Of a stretch of DNA of 64,000 nt, positions 1-10,545 are shown in pieces. The translations under genes were made by a program, and so were the position numbers. This DNA is from Eurosta solidaginis (lineage: Eukaryota > Arthropoda > Insecta > Diptera > Tephritidae). The number at the start of each line of letters is the position of its first letter. Within the stretch, counting starts at the first letter, position 1. Under the pieces are notes generated by a model that was not told where the DNA came from, ran no database searches, and saw only the letters and a program-made list of their open reading frames with translations. Location: assembly GCF_040869045.1 (NCBI RefSeq), contig NC_090321.1, forward strand, positions 94,594,603-94,658,602, given 5' to 3'.

Positions 1-184
1 TTCAACTCAAATGTTTAGTAAATTTTTAGCCCAACGCCCTAAAAAAAGTTAGTGTAAACAATATATCAATTAACTTTTAATAGAAACATTATATAAATGA
101 ATCGTTTATTATTAAAAGGGCACAGTCCACCATTGGGGCAAACGACATTTTGGTTGCAAGGAATGCTTTTTATTCACACCAATT
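1..184. other. left edge, no gene seen
   Basis: AT-rich sequence with no open frame or repeat that I recognise. It forms the left flank of the hAT-like element; its last eight bases, CACCAATT, are the proposed target duplication. Confidence 0.5.
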
Positions 185-544
185 TAGTGATAGAACTTTT
201 AGAAAAAGTATCGATACCGGTACTCGTATAAAATACTCGGATCAAAGTATCGATGCTAGTACTCATACTCAGTAAAAGGTATCGAGTAAACTCGTTCCAA
301 GTGAGTACTTCAGAATTTTTACCAAAAGTGAAGAAATTTTTTTTTAAATGAGATCGTATGTTTTGAATTTAATAGAAAACAAATAGGGAAATTTAAGTTT
401 GGACGAAACCGAACATTATATACCCATTTGTGTTCTCTTACATATATTTTAAAGATACATTTAAAGAGAAACGTCACGAACAATAAATTATTTAAAAGAT
501 TTTTGATCGACTTAAAACGTTTAAAAAAAATTAAATTTTCAGTT

Positions 545-756
545 AGAAAAAAGTTTTTCTAAAAAGAGTCGCTCCTTGGCAGGGATTTGATAAGCACTCC
601 GAGTGTATTTCTCCCATGAAAAGCTTCCCAGTGAAAATTCATCTGCCTTGCAGATGCCGTTCAGATTCGTTATGAAATATGTAACACGAAGCAAATTGGA
701 AGAGAAGCTGGGTCTAAATCTCCTCGGAGATAAGTCGCGTCACAAATTTTTTATGG
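545..756 (+). mobile_element. SINE fragment, head missing
   Basis: This matches the body of the tRNA-headed SINE at 48489-48843: the GAAAATTCATCTGCCTTGCA segment, the AAATTGGAAGAGAAGCT segment and the closing TCTCCTCGGAGATAAGTCGCG. The tRNA-like head with A and B boxes is absent, so it is 5' truncated. Divergence from the younger copies is clear by eye. Confidence 0.7.
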
Positions 757-849
757 CATTAAACGTTTTGTGGAGAGATTAACTAAATAGAACTTTAAAT
801 AGAACTTATGTACTTTGCACTGCCATATTTCTACTTGTTGTTGTTGCAA

Positions 850-1660
850 CAGTGCCTCGCCCCATCCAATAGGTGCGACCACTCACAAATTGCCATCAAT
901 ATTATCTAACAGGAGTCCAAAGAAACCTGCAATTTCAATAGGGGTGGACCACAGAGAAAGGGGTGTTAGAGGCGTTGACTCCACCGGCCTTAGCGGACGA
1001 CCAATTGTTTTTTAAGTGGTAATGAGCGTCTCTTTATCTTTACCGGAAGTGCTGCCAGCAAGAGGTTTAAGGATTTTGTTACGGCCCTGGATTCTAGGTA
1101 CAATCGCTGATGCATGCTCGCCAAAATATAGATCCTGATCAAACGTCACACCCAGTATTTTTAGTAGTCGGTAGCGTAATGCCATCGACGTGGGTATCCA
1201 ATATAGTCAACATTTGTTTTGTGTATGTTGTATATAAGGCCGCTTATGATTTGGCCGTTGACAATGTTAGATTTCGCGAGGCGAAAAACCTAGAGTAATC
1301 AGGGAGATAGTTCTTTATTTTATTACATAGGTCCTCGATGGGTGGGCCGGGACCTGTAGCTCTTATCGTGCAGTCATCGGCGTAGGAAACAATCCTTAGC
1401 TCTTTCTGGTGGTTTAGGGAGCCTCGATATGTAGACGTTAAACAAAAGCAGCGATAGAACACCACCGCGTTTATTTATTCTGCGTTTAACTAGATGTTAC
1501 TTTCCTGAACTGTGCCGATGCCTGCCGACCAGACAGATAATATTCGGTCCACCTTTTAAGACTAGGAGAAAGAGAGCCCTTACAAGTTTTGCACTAACGT
1601 GCCGTGGTTGACTGTATCAAAAGCTTTTAACAAGTCTTTCTTTTCTGGTAGTATTGTTAC
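850..1660 (-). pseudogene. LINE reverse transcriptase remnant (Jockey-like), copy 1
   Basis: Read on the minus strand, this holds the palm of a non-LTR reverse transcriptase. A GGVLS-like motif (near 1465) is followed by SYADDCTI (motif C, near 1385) and the helix ending FFASRNLTLS. Further 3' is DNA resembling the segment SLAGSTWGKDKETL seen in copy 2. Several frameshifts and stops separate these pieces, so it cannot be translated. It has no start, ORF1 or endonuclease. The same family recurs at 4860-5800. Jockey superfamily is likely; the exact clade is not determined. Confidence 0.65.
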
Positions 1661-2376
1661 GTACCATATATATATTGAAAATTTTGTTAAGATTAAAACT
1701 TTAAGCTCCTTTTCTTTAAAGTACGCGTGGTCCTTATAACATCAAGGACCATATTTCCGCCATATTGCAAAGTGATATCAACGCATTTTGATCAAAGGGC
1801 GGCGCCACGCCAATTTTGCAAAATTGTAATAAATTTATGTTGTACATCGCAATTTTTTTTTATCCACTCATCAAGTTTCACCACTTCATCAGTATTTATT
1901 AGAGCATTGTTCGTTTTTCCTATTTTTAAAAGTAGACGTGGATACAATCTGATGTCGACCATTTACAATATCAATATATTGTCCACGATTTCATAGTAGA
2001 ACGAAAAAGCTCTATTACATGACAAGTTAAAATGTATTGAAATTTTATGGAGTTAGCAGCTTTTAATAATTTTGTTGGTGTTAGTGATTCTGGACAATAA
2101 ACACATAATTTTCTTTTACCACCATATGCAAAAATCGATGCCCATTCCACCATTATTAAAAAGTCGGTTTAAGTTAAACGCGGAGCTTTTACCGCATCGT
2201 TGACTATCTCAATTTATGCTCAAGTTATGCTGTTAATGGACTGAGCTTCGAAGACCATCGGGTTATCGAGGTAAAGTATCGATACTTTACTCAGTACATG
2301 GAAGAATGCATAGAGTACGAAATGCTCGAGTATTTTTTGGAAAAGTATCGATCGTACTCGTATCGTTCTATCACTT

Positions 2377-2915
2377 CACCTATTTCATTGTTGAAACGCC
2401 ACATATCCACACTTGCCCTTTACGATTTTATAGGCGTTGAAATTTTACCTTTATTTCGAAATTGGCCCTTACCGTAGCCGTTTTGGAAACGATTCAGTTG
2501 GCAGGTACATAAATAAAAAGTTGTTATTGAAATATGCAATCCGTTTAGATATAAAATGATTTTGCTTGTTCAGGTGTTTGTTATAGACTTCTGTAATAGT
2601 TAATTATAGTTTGTTAAAAACATTGTTTAATAACAGTTCTAAAAAATATTTGATTTCTAAGAAAAACGAGAAAATATTTGCTTACGTTTCAAAATAAAAA
2701 CTAACAAAAGATTAAAGACAGCAATTGAACGCTCTATCGTTTCCTTAATTAGAGCTTTATTGCCAAGAAGTATTTATTAAGAAGTCCGTTCTGCTGCGTT
2801 ATAACGATTTGAAAGAAATTGTTCTCAGGCAGTTTTTCGCCAACTGCAACTCCCTCTGTTAACGTAACCCATAAACCAAGTTAATTGGTTTAGGTCAATT
2901 ATAAACAGAGTAATA
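2377..2915. other. AT-rich spacer, no gene seen
   Basis: I see no convincing frame, repeat or RNA structure in this stretch. Confidence 0.4.
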
Positions 2916-2919
2916 ACAG

Positions 2920-3215
2920 CAGGCGCCGTGATGTGGTGGTAGCGTGCTCCACCCACCAACCAAAGGCCCTGGGTCCAAGTCCCGGGCAAAGCAATATCAA
3001 ACATTAGAATAATGTTTTTTCAATTAAAATAGGGCGTTTTATGAGCGGCCGCACCACTCGGAAGTGGTTAGGCCAACACTTCGAGTTTATTTCTGCCATG
3101 AAAAGCCTCTCAGAGAAAACTCCTTGCCTCGTAGAACCCTATTGCAAATTTGTAAGGAAAACTAAAAGGAAGACGACTGAAATTGGAAGAGAAGTTCGGT
3201 CTTCAGAAAATGGTA
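2920..3215 (+). mobile_element. old, diverged tRNA-headed SINE
   Basis: The head GCGCCGTGATGTGGTGGTAGCGTGCTCC, quoted here only as positions 2932-2951 and beyond, parallels the A-box region of the younger SINEs. GGGTCCAAGTCCCGGGC near 2970 is a decayed B box. The body (GCCATGAAAAGC, AAATTGGAAGAGAAG) follows in the right order, but with many substitutions and an insertion around 3040-3060. The 3' end runs into a family A fragment. Confidence 0.6.
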
Positions 3216-3370
3216 AAACTGCGAAAATTCCTTACCAAAGACGGATAAAGTAACTAAACTTGATATGTGAGTTCACATTATGCCTAAAAACAGAAATTTG
3301 GAAAAATTTTGGCAAAATGGGCGTGACGCTACCCATATTTCGAAGACAAAAATGTGAATGCTTATATATA
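3216..3370 (-). repeat. fragment of family A repeat
   Basis: CCTTACCAAAGACGGATAAAG followed by GGGCGTGACGCTACCC matches the segment at 9310-9410 of the longer family A copies. It is short and diverged. Confidence 0.5.
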
Positions 3371-3394
3371 CTTTTCTGAACAGCCGAAAATCAA

Positions 3395-3480
3395 GGGTTC
3401 GCTCCTCGGAAATTGTGTGGCAAACAATCCGATTGTATTTCTGCTGTGAAAAGCTTTTTGGCGAAAATTCAGAGTACTGT
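3395..3480 (+). mobile_element. SINE body scrap
   Basis: CGCTCCTCGG, the CAATCCGATTGTATTTCTGC stretch and GTGAAAAGCTTTTTGGCGAA align in order with the SINE body at 48620-48685. Head and tail are both missing. Confidence 0.5.
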
Positions 3481-3739
3481 AATTCTAAGGTATAAACAAT
3501 TATAGTATATATATATCGATAGCATCTCTCAATGAGAAGTGCAGGGCATTAAAAAAATTTACCTAAGTATACCTATAACTATAACTTAAAGTGTCTGAGC
3601 ACAGGCGAGAGCATGTTCTCATTTGTTGGAAATATAGAACCAGAGACAGCAAACATGATCAAATGCCTAATTTTCATTACTAATAAACAACAAAGCATGT
3701 GCTAAAGTATTCAGGTTTATGTATTAAGGGTATTGTTGA
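3481..3739. other. spacer, no gene seen
   Basis: AT-rich, with a short (TA)n tract at about 3508. No coding or repeat assignment. Confidence 0.35.
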
Positions 3740-4035
3740 TGGCAACATTATTGGAGAATCTAAAATAAATAAAATAAAAGAAAAATTCGAATAAATTAAA
3801 TAAAAATAAAAAAATCAATCAAATAAAAAAGTAAAGTCAGAAAGAAAATTAAGAGAAAAGAAAGGAAAGGCAATGCCAGGCAAGACAAGCAAAGGAAACG
3901 CAAGCAAAGAAAGAAAAGGAGAGGAGAGGCAAGGAAACGAAAGAAAATGAAAGGAAACGTTAGGAAAGTAAAGGAAAGAAGGGGAAGGAAAGAAAAGTAA
4001 AGGAAAGAAAAGTAAAGGAAAGGAACGGGAAGGAT
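3740..4035. repeat. purine-rich low-complexity tract
   Basis: An (AAAT)n-like part grades into imperfect AAAGGAAAGG units. The same purine tract resumes at 4572-4622, so the retroposon between them landed inside a microsatellite. Confidence 0.8.
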
Positions 4036-4571
4036 ATCCCCCAGCGGGTTAGGTGGTTAGAATATACCCGCGGTAGGTATGCCTGTCGTAAGAGGCGACT
4101 AAAATACCAAATAGATTCAAGGGGTTGTGTAGTGCAACCCTTTCAGGTTGCCAGCGCAATATATAGCTTCTCCAAACCCAATTGGCAACCCCACCTATCC
4201 GTGGCGAATTCTGTTTCATTAACAGCCGAGGCTCTGGCGACCTCGACCTCCTCATGGATCTAGGGGGTGGGAGAACGGGATGGCCTAGAAGGTCGCAAAT
4301 CGTTCCCGAGATGGTCGGGCTTTGTACCGGAACGTACCGGATCGGCATCCGACAAATCTTGTTTCATTGACAGCCGAGGCTCTGGCGACCCCCAGCTCCT
4401 CATTGATCTAGGGGGTGGGAGAACGGGATGGCCTAGAAGGTCGCAAATCGTTCCCAAGATGGTCGGGCTTGGTACCGAAACGTACCGGATCTGCATCCGG
4501 CAAATTCAAACACATCGATAACACTCCCCTAAGCCGTCGGGGAGTGTCCTTATCGCTACAACAACAACAAG
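4036..4571 (+). mobile_element. SINE-like retroposon with (CAA)n tail, internally duplicated
   Basis: It begins CCCCAGCGGGTTAGGTGG, continues GGTATGCCTGTCGTAAGAGG and ends in ACAACAACAACAA. The copy at 53383-53777, in reverse orientation, has the same head and the same tail plus a clean 10-bp target duplication, which argues for a retroposed unit. Here a 148-bp block starting TGTTTCATT is present twice (4212 and 4360), so this copy carries an internal tandem duplication. No ORF of its own is apparent. I do not recognise a named family. Confidence 0.7.
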
Positions 4572-4622
4572 ACCGGAAAGGAAAGGAAAGGAAAGGAAAA
4601 GAAAAGAGAGGAAAGGAAAGGT
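4572..4622. repeat. (AAAGG)n microsatellite remainder
   Basis: Continuation of the purine tract that precedes the retroposon. Confidence 0.75.
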
Positions 4623-4859
4623 CTCCGTCACTGTATATTGTCTCACACATACTGCCTATTCTGTTAGCTGACTTTAAACAATTTAAAAAAACAGCATCTG
4701 TAAATTATTTAATTTAAGTTTTTATGAATTTGGAAAACAAATTAACTAAAATTGTTTCCTAGATATATGATATAGATATTTTCTTGTGATGGATTGGTAT
4801 CCCTGCAGTCGAATCTTGTACGGAACTTTAAGCGGATTGGTCGCCAGCCTTAGAGTCAT
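4623..4859. other. spacer, no gene seen
   Basis: No supported feature. Confidence 0.35.
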
Positions 4860-5800
4860 ATGAGCACAGCTTAGGATTATGTCACTACTTATGAGACACT
4901 ACAGACTTATTCAGTCTATGTGAGGCCCTCCTGGACCGGCCAGTTCAACCCAATGGGATAAATTCATGCTACTTGTGATATTATATTGGGATGCCCGGTT
5001 TTCTGGCTATTCAATAGAAAACGTCTGTTCAGCATTTCATTTCTCTTCCTAATGAGAGTACTCTTGCTCCACTAGATGGTACTCTGGGGACATAAGACGA
5101 CAGCCCGTAGCAGTTCTGAGAGCGGTGTTTTTCCATTGAAACCCCTTTAGGCTCAGCGATATCGAGGGACGCGCAGCATGCAACCCACCGGCCAATTGCT
5201 TAGTAAGTGGTAATGGGCGTCTCTTTATCTTTACCCCAAGTGCTGCCGGCAAGAGATTTGAGGATTTTATTGCGGATCTGGATTTAAGGTACAATTGTGT
5301 AGGCAAAATGTATATACTAATCGAATGTCATGCCCAGTATTTTTGGGTGTAAGATAGTCAGTCGGCTGTCCAATAAAGTCGACATTTGTTTCGTGTATCT
5401 TGTAGATGATTTGGTCCGTGACAATGTCATGTTTCGCGAGGCAAAAAAACTGGAAAGATCAGGGAGATAGCTTTTAATACATTGCTCATCGATGGGTGGG
5501 GAAGGACCTGTAACAATTTAAAGTGTTGTCGTCGGCATAGGATACAATGGTAAGTCCTTCTGGTGGGGAATGGAGCTTGGATATGTAGAAGTTAAACAAA
5601 AGCGGGGATAGGACACCACCTCGTGACACCCCTTGTTTAATTCTCCTGGACTTAGACGTTACGTTCCTGAATTACACCGATGCCTGCTGACCAGACTAGA
5701 CTAGGACTCTAGTAGGTACCCTTCCAAGTCTCGCAGTAACGTGCCGGGGTTGACTATATCAAAAGCTTTTGATAAGTCTAGTGCTACGAGTACTGTTCTG
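4860..5800 (-). pseudogene. LINE reverse transcriptase remnant (Jockey-like), copy 2
   Basis: On the minus strand the order is AFDIVNPGTLLRDLEG (RT motif A neighbourhood, near 5750), a GGVLSPLL-type motif (near 5610), SYADDN (near 5545), then SLAGSTWGKDKET-like DNA (near 5215) and NTALRTATGCRLMSPE (near 5115). Frameshifts interrupt it repeatedly; the longest open piece (5049-5306) is only the 3' thumb and connection region. It matches copy 1 and extends further toward the 3' end. No 5' end, poly(A) tail or target duplication could be identified. Confidence 0.7.
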
Positions 5801-6251
5801 TGGTGGGGTTTTTACACATGGTTTAGCAGAGTGTGTAAGAGTTTTCGTGGATTCCTGTCATGAAATTACTCAACCCCACGGTGTGCTAAAACACACGGAT
5901 CAATATCCCTTGATCACCGGCCAAACAAAGTTAGTGCAATATGGGCAGAAGTTGGGTTTTTGAAGTCAACCAGCTTTGGCGAGGTCGGGGCCCTATCTTT
6001 ACCCCGCCGTTCAATTTCAAGGCAAATGGCACCCAGTTGCTCGGCAACTCCACCGCTGGTTCTGACTTTGTTAGGATCCCTTTTTCATTGATTATTGTTA
6101 TCTCAATAATGCAGATATATTGCAGACAACAAACTGCTTTTCCTTCAATATTTTTTCCGCAAAACTACTTTGCCCAACGCTATACATCTTCTCACGTCAA
6201 TATCTCGATGAGTTTAGATACAAAATACATCTTCATTATACTCCATTTTTA
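5801..6251. other. unassigned, probably repeat-derived
   Basis: A mixed stretch with short open frames on the plus strand that lack recognisable motifs. Its right end (6230-6251) begins a segment that reappears at 7265-7300 beyond the satellite. Confidence 0.3.
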
Positions 6252-6301
6252 AAACGCTTTTATTAGTTTGGCCTGTATGTAACGGAATCTTTGAGCTTAA
6301 T
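6252..6301. repeat. left copy of the satellite flank
   Basis: AACGCTTTTATTAGTTTGG, CTGTATGTAACGGAATCT. The same words occur at 7290-7362 to the right of the 123-bp array, with a (TATC/TATG)n expansion there, so the array sits between duplicated flanks. Confidence 0.6.
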
Positions 6302-7190
6302 TTTCACCGGTTTCTAGAAGTTTGATTAATTTGAAACTTTGCATACGTATCAGGGACCGATGACAATGCATTAATGTGGTGGTGCGGTGACATAAGGTCA
6401 ACGGCCATAAGGTCAATTGGCGTTATTACCACTTTGAATGGCCATAAGTTTGATTGAAACTTTGCACACGTATCAAGGCTCAATGACAATGCATTAGTGT
6501 GATGGTGTGGTGACATAAGGTCAACGGCCGTAAAGTCAATTGACGTTATTACCACTTTGAATGGCCATAAGTTTGATTGAAACTTTGCACACGTATCAAG
6601 GCTCGATGACAATGCATTAATGTGATGGTGCGGTGACATAAGGTCAACGGCCATAAGGTCAATTGGCGTAATGACCACTTTGAATGGCCATAAGTTTGCT
6701 TGAAACTTTGCACACGTATCAAGGCTCGATGACAATGCATTAGTATGATGGTGTGGTGACATAAGGTCAACGGCCGTAAAGTCAATTGGCGTTATTACCA
6801 CTTTGAATGGCCATAAGTTTGATTGAAAGTTTGCACACGTATCAAGGTTCGATGGCAATGCATTAATGCGATGGTGCCGTGACATAAGGTCAACGGCCGT
6901 AAGGTCAATTGGCCTTATTACCACTTTGAATGGCCATAAATTTGATTGGACATTTGCACACGTATCAAGGCTCGATGACAATGCATTAATGTGATGGTGT
7001 GGAGACATAAGTTCAACGGCCATAAGGTCAATTGGCCTTATTACCACTTTGAATGGCCATAAGTTTGATTGAAACTTTGCACACGTATCAAGGCTCGATG
7101 GCAATGCAATAATGTGATGGTGGGGTGACATAAGGTTAACGGACATAAGGTCAATTGAATTTGTGACCACCCCAAATGACCATAGATTTT
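6302..7190. repeat. satellite, 123-bp period, about seven units
   Basis: ACTTTGAATG (or its variant) recurs at 6431, 6554, 6677, 6800, 6923, 7046 and 7169, a spacing of exactly 123 bases each time. Units differ by a few substitutions, with no indels between counted anchors. Because 123 is a multiple of three, an open minus frame of 288 codons (6304-7170) runs through it as a 41-residue repeat. I read that frame as a by-product of the period, not as a gene, since there is no promoter-like context and all minus frames are similarly open. Confidence 0.9.
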
Positions 7191-7318
7191 TGAAACCTTA
7201 CACATAATCCGAAAAACGCATTCCTTTATTAATGATAGAAATGGATGCATGGCACATCTACGAAAGAGCATACTGGAGCCCTTTTTAACACGCTTTTATT
7301 AGCTTGGACTGTATCTAT

Positions 7319-7597
7319 CTATGTATCTATGTATCCATATATGTATGTAACGGAATCTGGAGTGGAGCCGAGAGCCCCGGTAATGCAGAGCTCCGAACTC
7401 CGTTGCACCTTTTGAAGCATTTTAAGATAGGTACTTTTAGCTAGTGCAGGCCACCAGACCAAGGCACGATAAAAAATAATCGGGCGCACAATGGTTGTGT
7501 AAATCCAGTAGGTCACCTTAGGAGAGAATCCCCAGGAGGTGCCAATTGCCCTCTTGCAGGTGAACAGCTCTGCAGCTGCCTTCTTGGATCGCTCCAA
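7319..7597 (-). pseudogene. LINE reverse transcriptase 3' fragment
   Basis: The minus-strand frame carries AIGTSWGFSPKVTYWIYTT, VRPIIFYRALVWWPAL and MLQKVQRSSELCITGA. These are typical of the thumb and C-terminal part of Jockey-superfamily reverse transcriptases, where a CxxA-type helix is followed by a WW dipeptide. It lacks the catalytic palm. It lies directly downstream of an ORF1 piece (7605-8001), so a large internal deletion removed the rest of ORF1, the endonuclease and most of the RT. Confidence 0.75.
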
Positions 7598-7604
7598 TAA
7601 ATGG

Positions 7605-8001
7605 TCACTGCATAATAGCTTCCACTATCTTGAGGCGCGCGCCCGGATATACCACCCCTATCAGCCTGACGGCAGCCCTATAGAGATTTACCGACCTGGC
7701 GTCGTCACAGGCAATTAGCTTGAAATTGCCCTGGAACCACCCTGCATCGATGTAAGATGGCGGTGGACCAGGGTTGTCTTTCTTAACCTTAACGGCCACC
7801 GTAGCGAGCGCGGCCTCGATCCACTTCCACTGTTGTTTCGGGATCCTGCCATCTTCGCTGCTCCCGTCTATAATGCCAATGATCTGCCGACGCTTGGCAC
7901 CGCGTCCAGCCTCCCTTCGGATTGGCCCTTTTCGGTGCCATGGGGTTGAATTCATCCATGGACCGCTGGCGTTTCGAGGTTTCATCACTCTCGACTAACA
8001 C
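7605..8001 (-). pseudogene. LINE ORF1 fragment with DUF4780-type domain
   Basis: The minus-strand frame contains GRIPKQQWKWIEAALATVAV, a run of prolines (PGPPPS), DAGWFQGNFKLIACDDARS and VRLIGVVYPGARL. This pattern is that of the DUF4780 domain found in ORF1 of a group of insect non-LTR retrotransposons. The N-terminal part is basic and low in complexity and is read in two alternative frames (starts at 8001 and 7988), so a frameshift is likely. The C-terminal half of the domain is missing and the frame ends at the junction with the RT fragment. The LINE at the right edge (62996-64000) carries the same type of ORF1. Confidence 0.7.
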
Positions 8002-8197
8002 TTTTAAAATTACTTGAAATAAAAAATTAAAAATAAATAATAGTTTAAAAAAAACTAAAAAAACACACTCTTATAGCTCACCGAACTAAAAAATAGAAAA
8101 TAATTTTCAATTAAAAAGAGTTTATATAACAGTAGTAGAAGGTCAAACAATCATTTATAGTTAATCACCTCAAAATAAAATTATAATAAAATTTAAC

Positions 8198-8354
8198 TTA
8201 TTAACAGAATAATTTAATTCACAGTAAAAAACGTGGGGTGCTTGATATTGAATGTTACAATCATCCTATTGGCAACTATCTGAGAGGAAATATATGAAAT
8301 GTAGTCAAATGCACCCCACGCTTTGTAATCTGAATTAAATTATTCTGTTAATAA
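8198..8354. mobile_element. palindromic MITE with TTAA-like ends
   Basis: The left arm TTATTAACAGAATAATTTAA and the right arm are reverse complements over about 45 bases, ending in ACGTGGGGTGC and GCACCCCACG-type words, with a loop of about 70 bases. TTAA lies at the outer edge of each arm followed by CAGAATAATT, which fits a TTAA (piggyBac-type) target. TA-type or 3-bp targets cannot be excluded because the palindrome includes the candidate sites. It holds no ORF. Confidence 0.75.
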
Positions 8355-8995
8355 CTGGGGGACGGCATCTTTGCCCTGGCGCTACTCACAGGGAGGCACC
8401 AAATGGTCCGCAAAGCAGAACTTCCTGGATAATTTGTATTTGTATTATAACTGATTTCTGGATAAACTGTTCTATACTAAAAAATGCATGCATATACCCG
8501 GAACACTTGCTAGGTGTTGTGGAATAATTGAAAGCATATATCTGTCGGGATAGAGATGTTGGTCTTTCTCGAGAATGTGAAATTTCTCGCGTTATGAAAA
8601 GTGTTCTCAATTGTCGAAAAATATTTCGCCCCGGGTGCAAGAAAACCTCACTTCGCCACTGATCTCCGTTGAATAGCTCAAATATATACAAGAAAGGACG
8701 TTATATTTTGTTAGTAAAACAGCCAAATTGGCAAAACCGATAACGTCTTTTTTGAAATCAAATTTCTCTGTCTAAGATAAGAGAAAACAATAAATAATTG
8801 TATTTCCACATCATACAACCTTTTAAGTACGATGAGGCAAAAACAGAGTCTGACCACTTTTAATTTTCGATTCATGGTGGGCCTACTTGGGACTCACCCA
8901 TGCATTACATATTCAGATATTACGAATTTTTGAAATTTAATTATCAAAGGTAAGAGGTCTTCGGCACGACCGCAGACAGTTCCGCCTTTATTTGT
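8355..8995. other. spacer, no gene seen
   Basis: Short frames only, none with a recognisable motif. Ends in a T-rich run abutting the family A 3' end. Confidence 0.35.
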
Positions 8996-10140
8996 TTTTT
9001 TTTTATACTCAGCTGAGCAGAGCTCAAAGAGTTCGTATAACGGTACCCCGTAGCGGCATAAACTAATCGAGATAGATTTAGACTTCTATATATCAAAATG
9101 ATCTGGGCGAAAAAAGAAATTCTTTTAGCCATGACCATAAACACGATAACTTGAGTAAATTTTGAGGTATCTTAATAAAATTTGGTATGTAAGCTCCTCA
9201 GGCACTCATCTCAGACCGCTATTTAAAATGAACGAAATCGGACTATAACCACGCCCACTTTTTCGATATCGAAAATTTCGAAAAAACGAAAAAGTGCGAT
9301 AATTCATTACCAAAGACGGATAAAGCGTTGAAGCTTCGGTGGTGGATTTACCTTATGACTCAGAATGGAAAATTAGTAAAATTTTGCACAATGGGCGTGG
9401 CACCGCCCACTTTTAAAAGAAGGTAATTTAAAAGTTTTGCAAGCTGTAATTTGGCAGTCGTTGAAGACATCATCATGAAATTTGGCAGAAATGTTATTAC
9501 TATTCCTATATATGTGCTTAATAAAAATTAGCAAAATCAAGTTTTAACAAAAAAATTAATATCTTTACTGTATATAAGTAAATTATGTCAACATTCAACT
9601 CCAGTAATGATATGGTGCAACAAAATACAAAAATAAAAGGAATTTTCAAAATGGGCGAGGCTCCACCCTTTTTTATTTAATTTGTCTAGAATACTGTTAA
9701 TGTCATAAGTCGAACAAAAATTTACCAATCCTTGTGGAATTTGGCAAGGGCATAGCTTCTATGACGATAACTTTTTCTGTAAAATGGGAAATCGGTTGAA
9801 GCCATGCCCAGTTTTTATACACAGTCGACCGTCTGTCCTTCCGCTCAGCCGTTAACACGATAACTTGAACAAAAATCGATATATCTTTAATAAACTTAGT
9901 TCACGTACTGAACTCACTTTATATTGGTATTAAAAATGGACGAAATCCGACTAAAACTACGCTTACTTTTTCGATGTCGAAAATTTCGAAAAATTAAAAA
10001 AAGGTCATATTTATATACCAAATACGAAAAAAGGGATGAAACATGGTGATTGGATTGGGGTTTTGACGCAAAATATAACTTTAGAAAAAACTTTGTAAAA
10101 TGGGACACCTACCATATTGAGTAGAAGAAAATGAATAAGT
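8996..10140 (-). repeat. family A repeat, 3' half of the host copy
   Basis: Starts with TTTTATACTCAGCTGAGCAG, the reverse complement of the family A 3' terminus, and proceeds through repeated GGGCGTGG and TTTTCGATATCGAAAATTTC words. It stops in AAAATGAATAAGT, which reappears at 36573-36585, where the remainder of the same repeat continues. The Penelope pair is therefore inserted in it, with a 13-bp target duplication. Confidence 0.85.
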
Positions 10141-10377
10141 GGTTTGCTGGGTTGAGCTTATTTGTCGTCTAAATAAGCAAAATTTGTTTTGGTTTAATTT
10201 GCTTCAACGCGTTTCAACGCTTCATGCGTCATCCTCAGGAAGCTATTTATTGAAATATTTTAATAGTTTAACAATTTTTTAACAACAAACATGAAATTAT
10301 TACTTACATTGATTAATTTACATAAATAGTATCACATTTTTTTAACACTGTGTACAGAGTACATATATATAGGTATC
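10141..10377 (-). mobile_element. PLE1 3' untranslated region and terminal pseudo-LTR
   Basis: GGTTTGCTGGGTTGAGC to CCTCAGGAAGC (10141-10251) is the same block that precedes the PLE1 coding region at 23866-23966 and closes PLE2 at 36436-36530. Penelope-like elements are known for such terminal pseudo-LTRs. The rest is AT-rich 3' UTR. Confidence 0.8.
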
Positions 10378-10545
10378 TTAATGTTGACATTTACTTGTTT
10401 TATTTTCTTTTTGCACAACCGCAATATAGACATTACTTATGTTGTTTATATCTTCTTTGAAGTTCATTACCTTGTTTATCTTTTGCTGTACTCTTAAGTT
10501 CTCTAAAATTTGTCTTGTCTTTTCTCTTTTTTCTATATCTAATAA
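10378..10545 (-). pseudogene. PLE1 GIY-YIG C-terminal fragment
   Basis: The minus-strand frame gives LDIEKREKTRQILENL, QQKINKVMNFKEDINN and the closing TSKCQH before the stop. It is the last part of the Penelope endonuclease region, and PLE2 has the same residues at 24115-24265. The upstream part of this frame is 10.6 kb away, at 21204 onward, because two satellite-filled elements have been inserted after the codons for LDI. Confidence 0.85.

Larger units (their letters stand above)
185..2376. mobile_element. hAT-like non-autonomous element
   Basis: The ends are inverted: TAGTGATAGAAC at the left and GTTCTATCACTT at the right, matching 11 of 12 positions. The first bases TAGTG fit the hAT terminal rule. 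The flanks CACCAATT and CACCTATT are an 8-bp direct repeat with one mismatch, the hAT target length. Both ends also carry clustered TATCGATAC and GTACTCG words (205-290 and 2270-2360). The interior holds a SINE fragment, a dead LINE fragment and, at 395-435, the 5' end of a GTAAGGAAGG-type repeat. On the minus strand near 1971-2153 there is a short frame with a CxxC pair that could be a transposase zinc-finger remnant, but I cannot confirm it. No intact transposase is present. Confidence 0.5.

Noticed and set aside
1971..2153. Possible BED-finger transposase start in the hAT-like element
   Set aside because: Only one CxxC pair is visible and the His ligands are not convincing; kept as a remark, not a gene.
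4049..4650. Overlapping frames of 78-100 codons on both strands
   Set aside because: Produced by the 148-bp internal duplication of the (CAA)n retroposon and its purine-rich flanks.
6304..7170. A 288-codon minus frame of 41-residue repeats
   Set aside because: Explained by the exact 123-bp satellite period. Two other minus frames are also open in parts.
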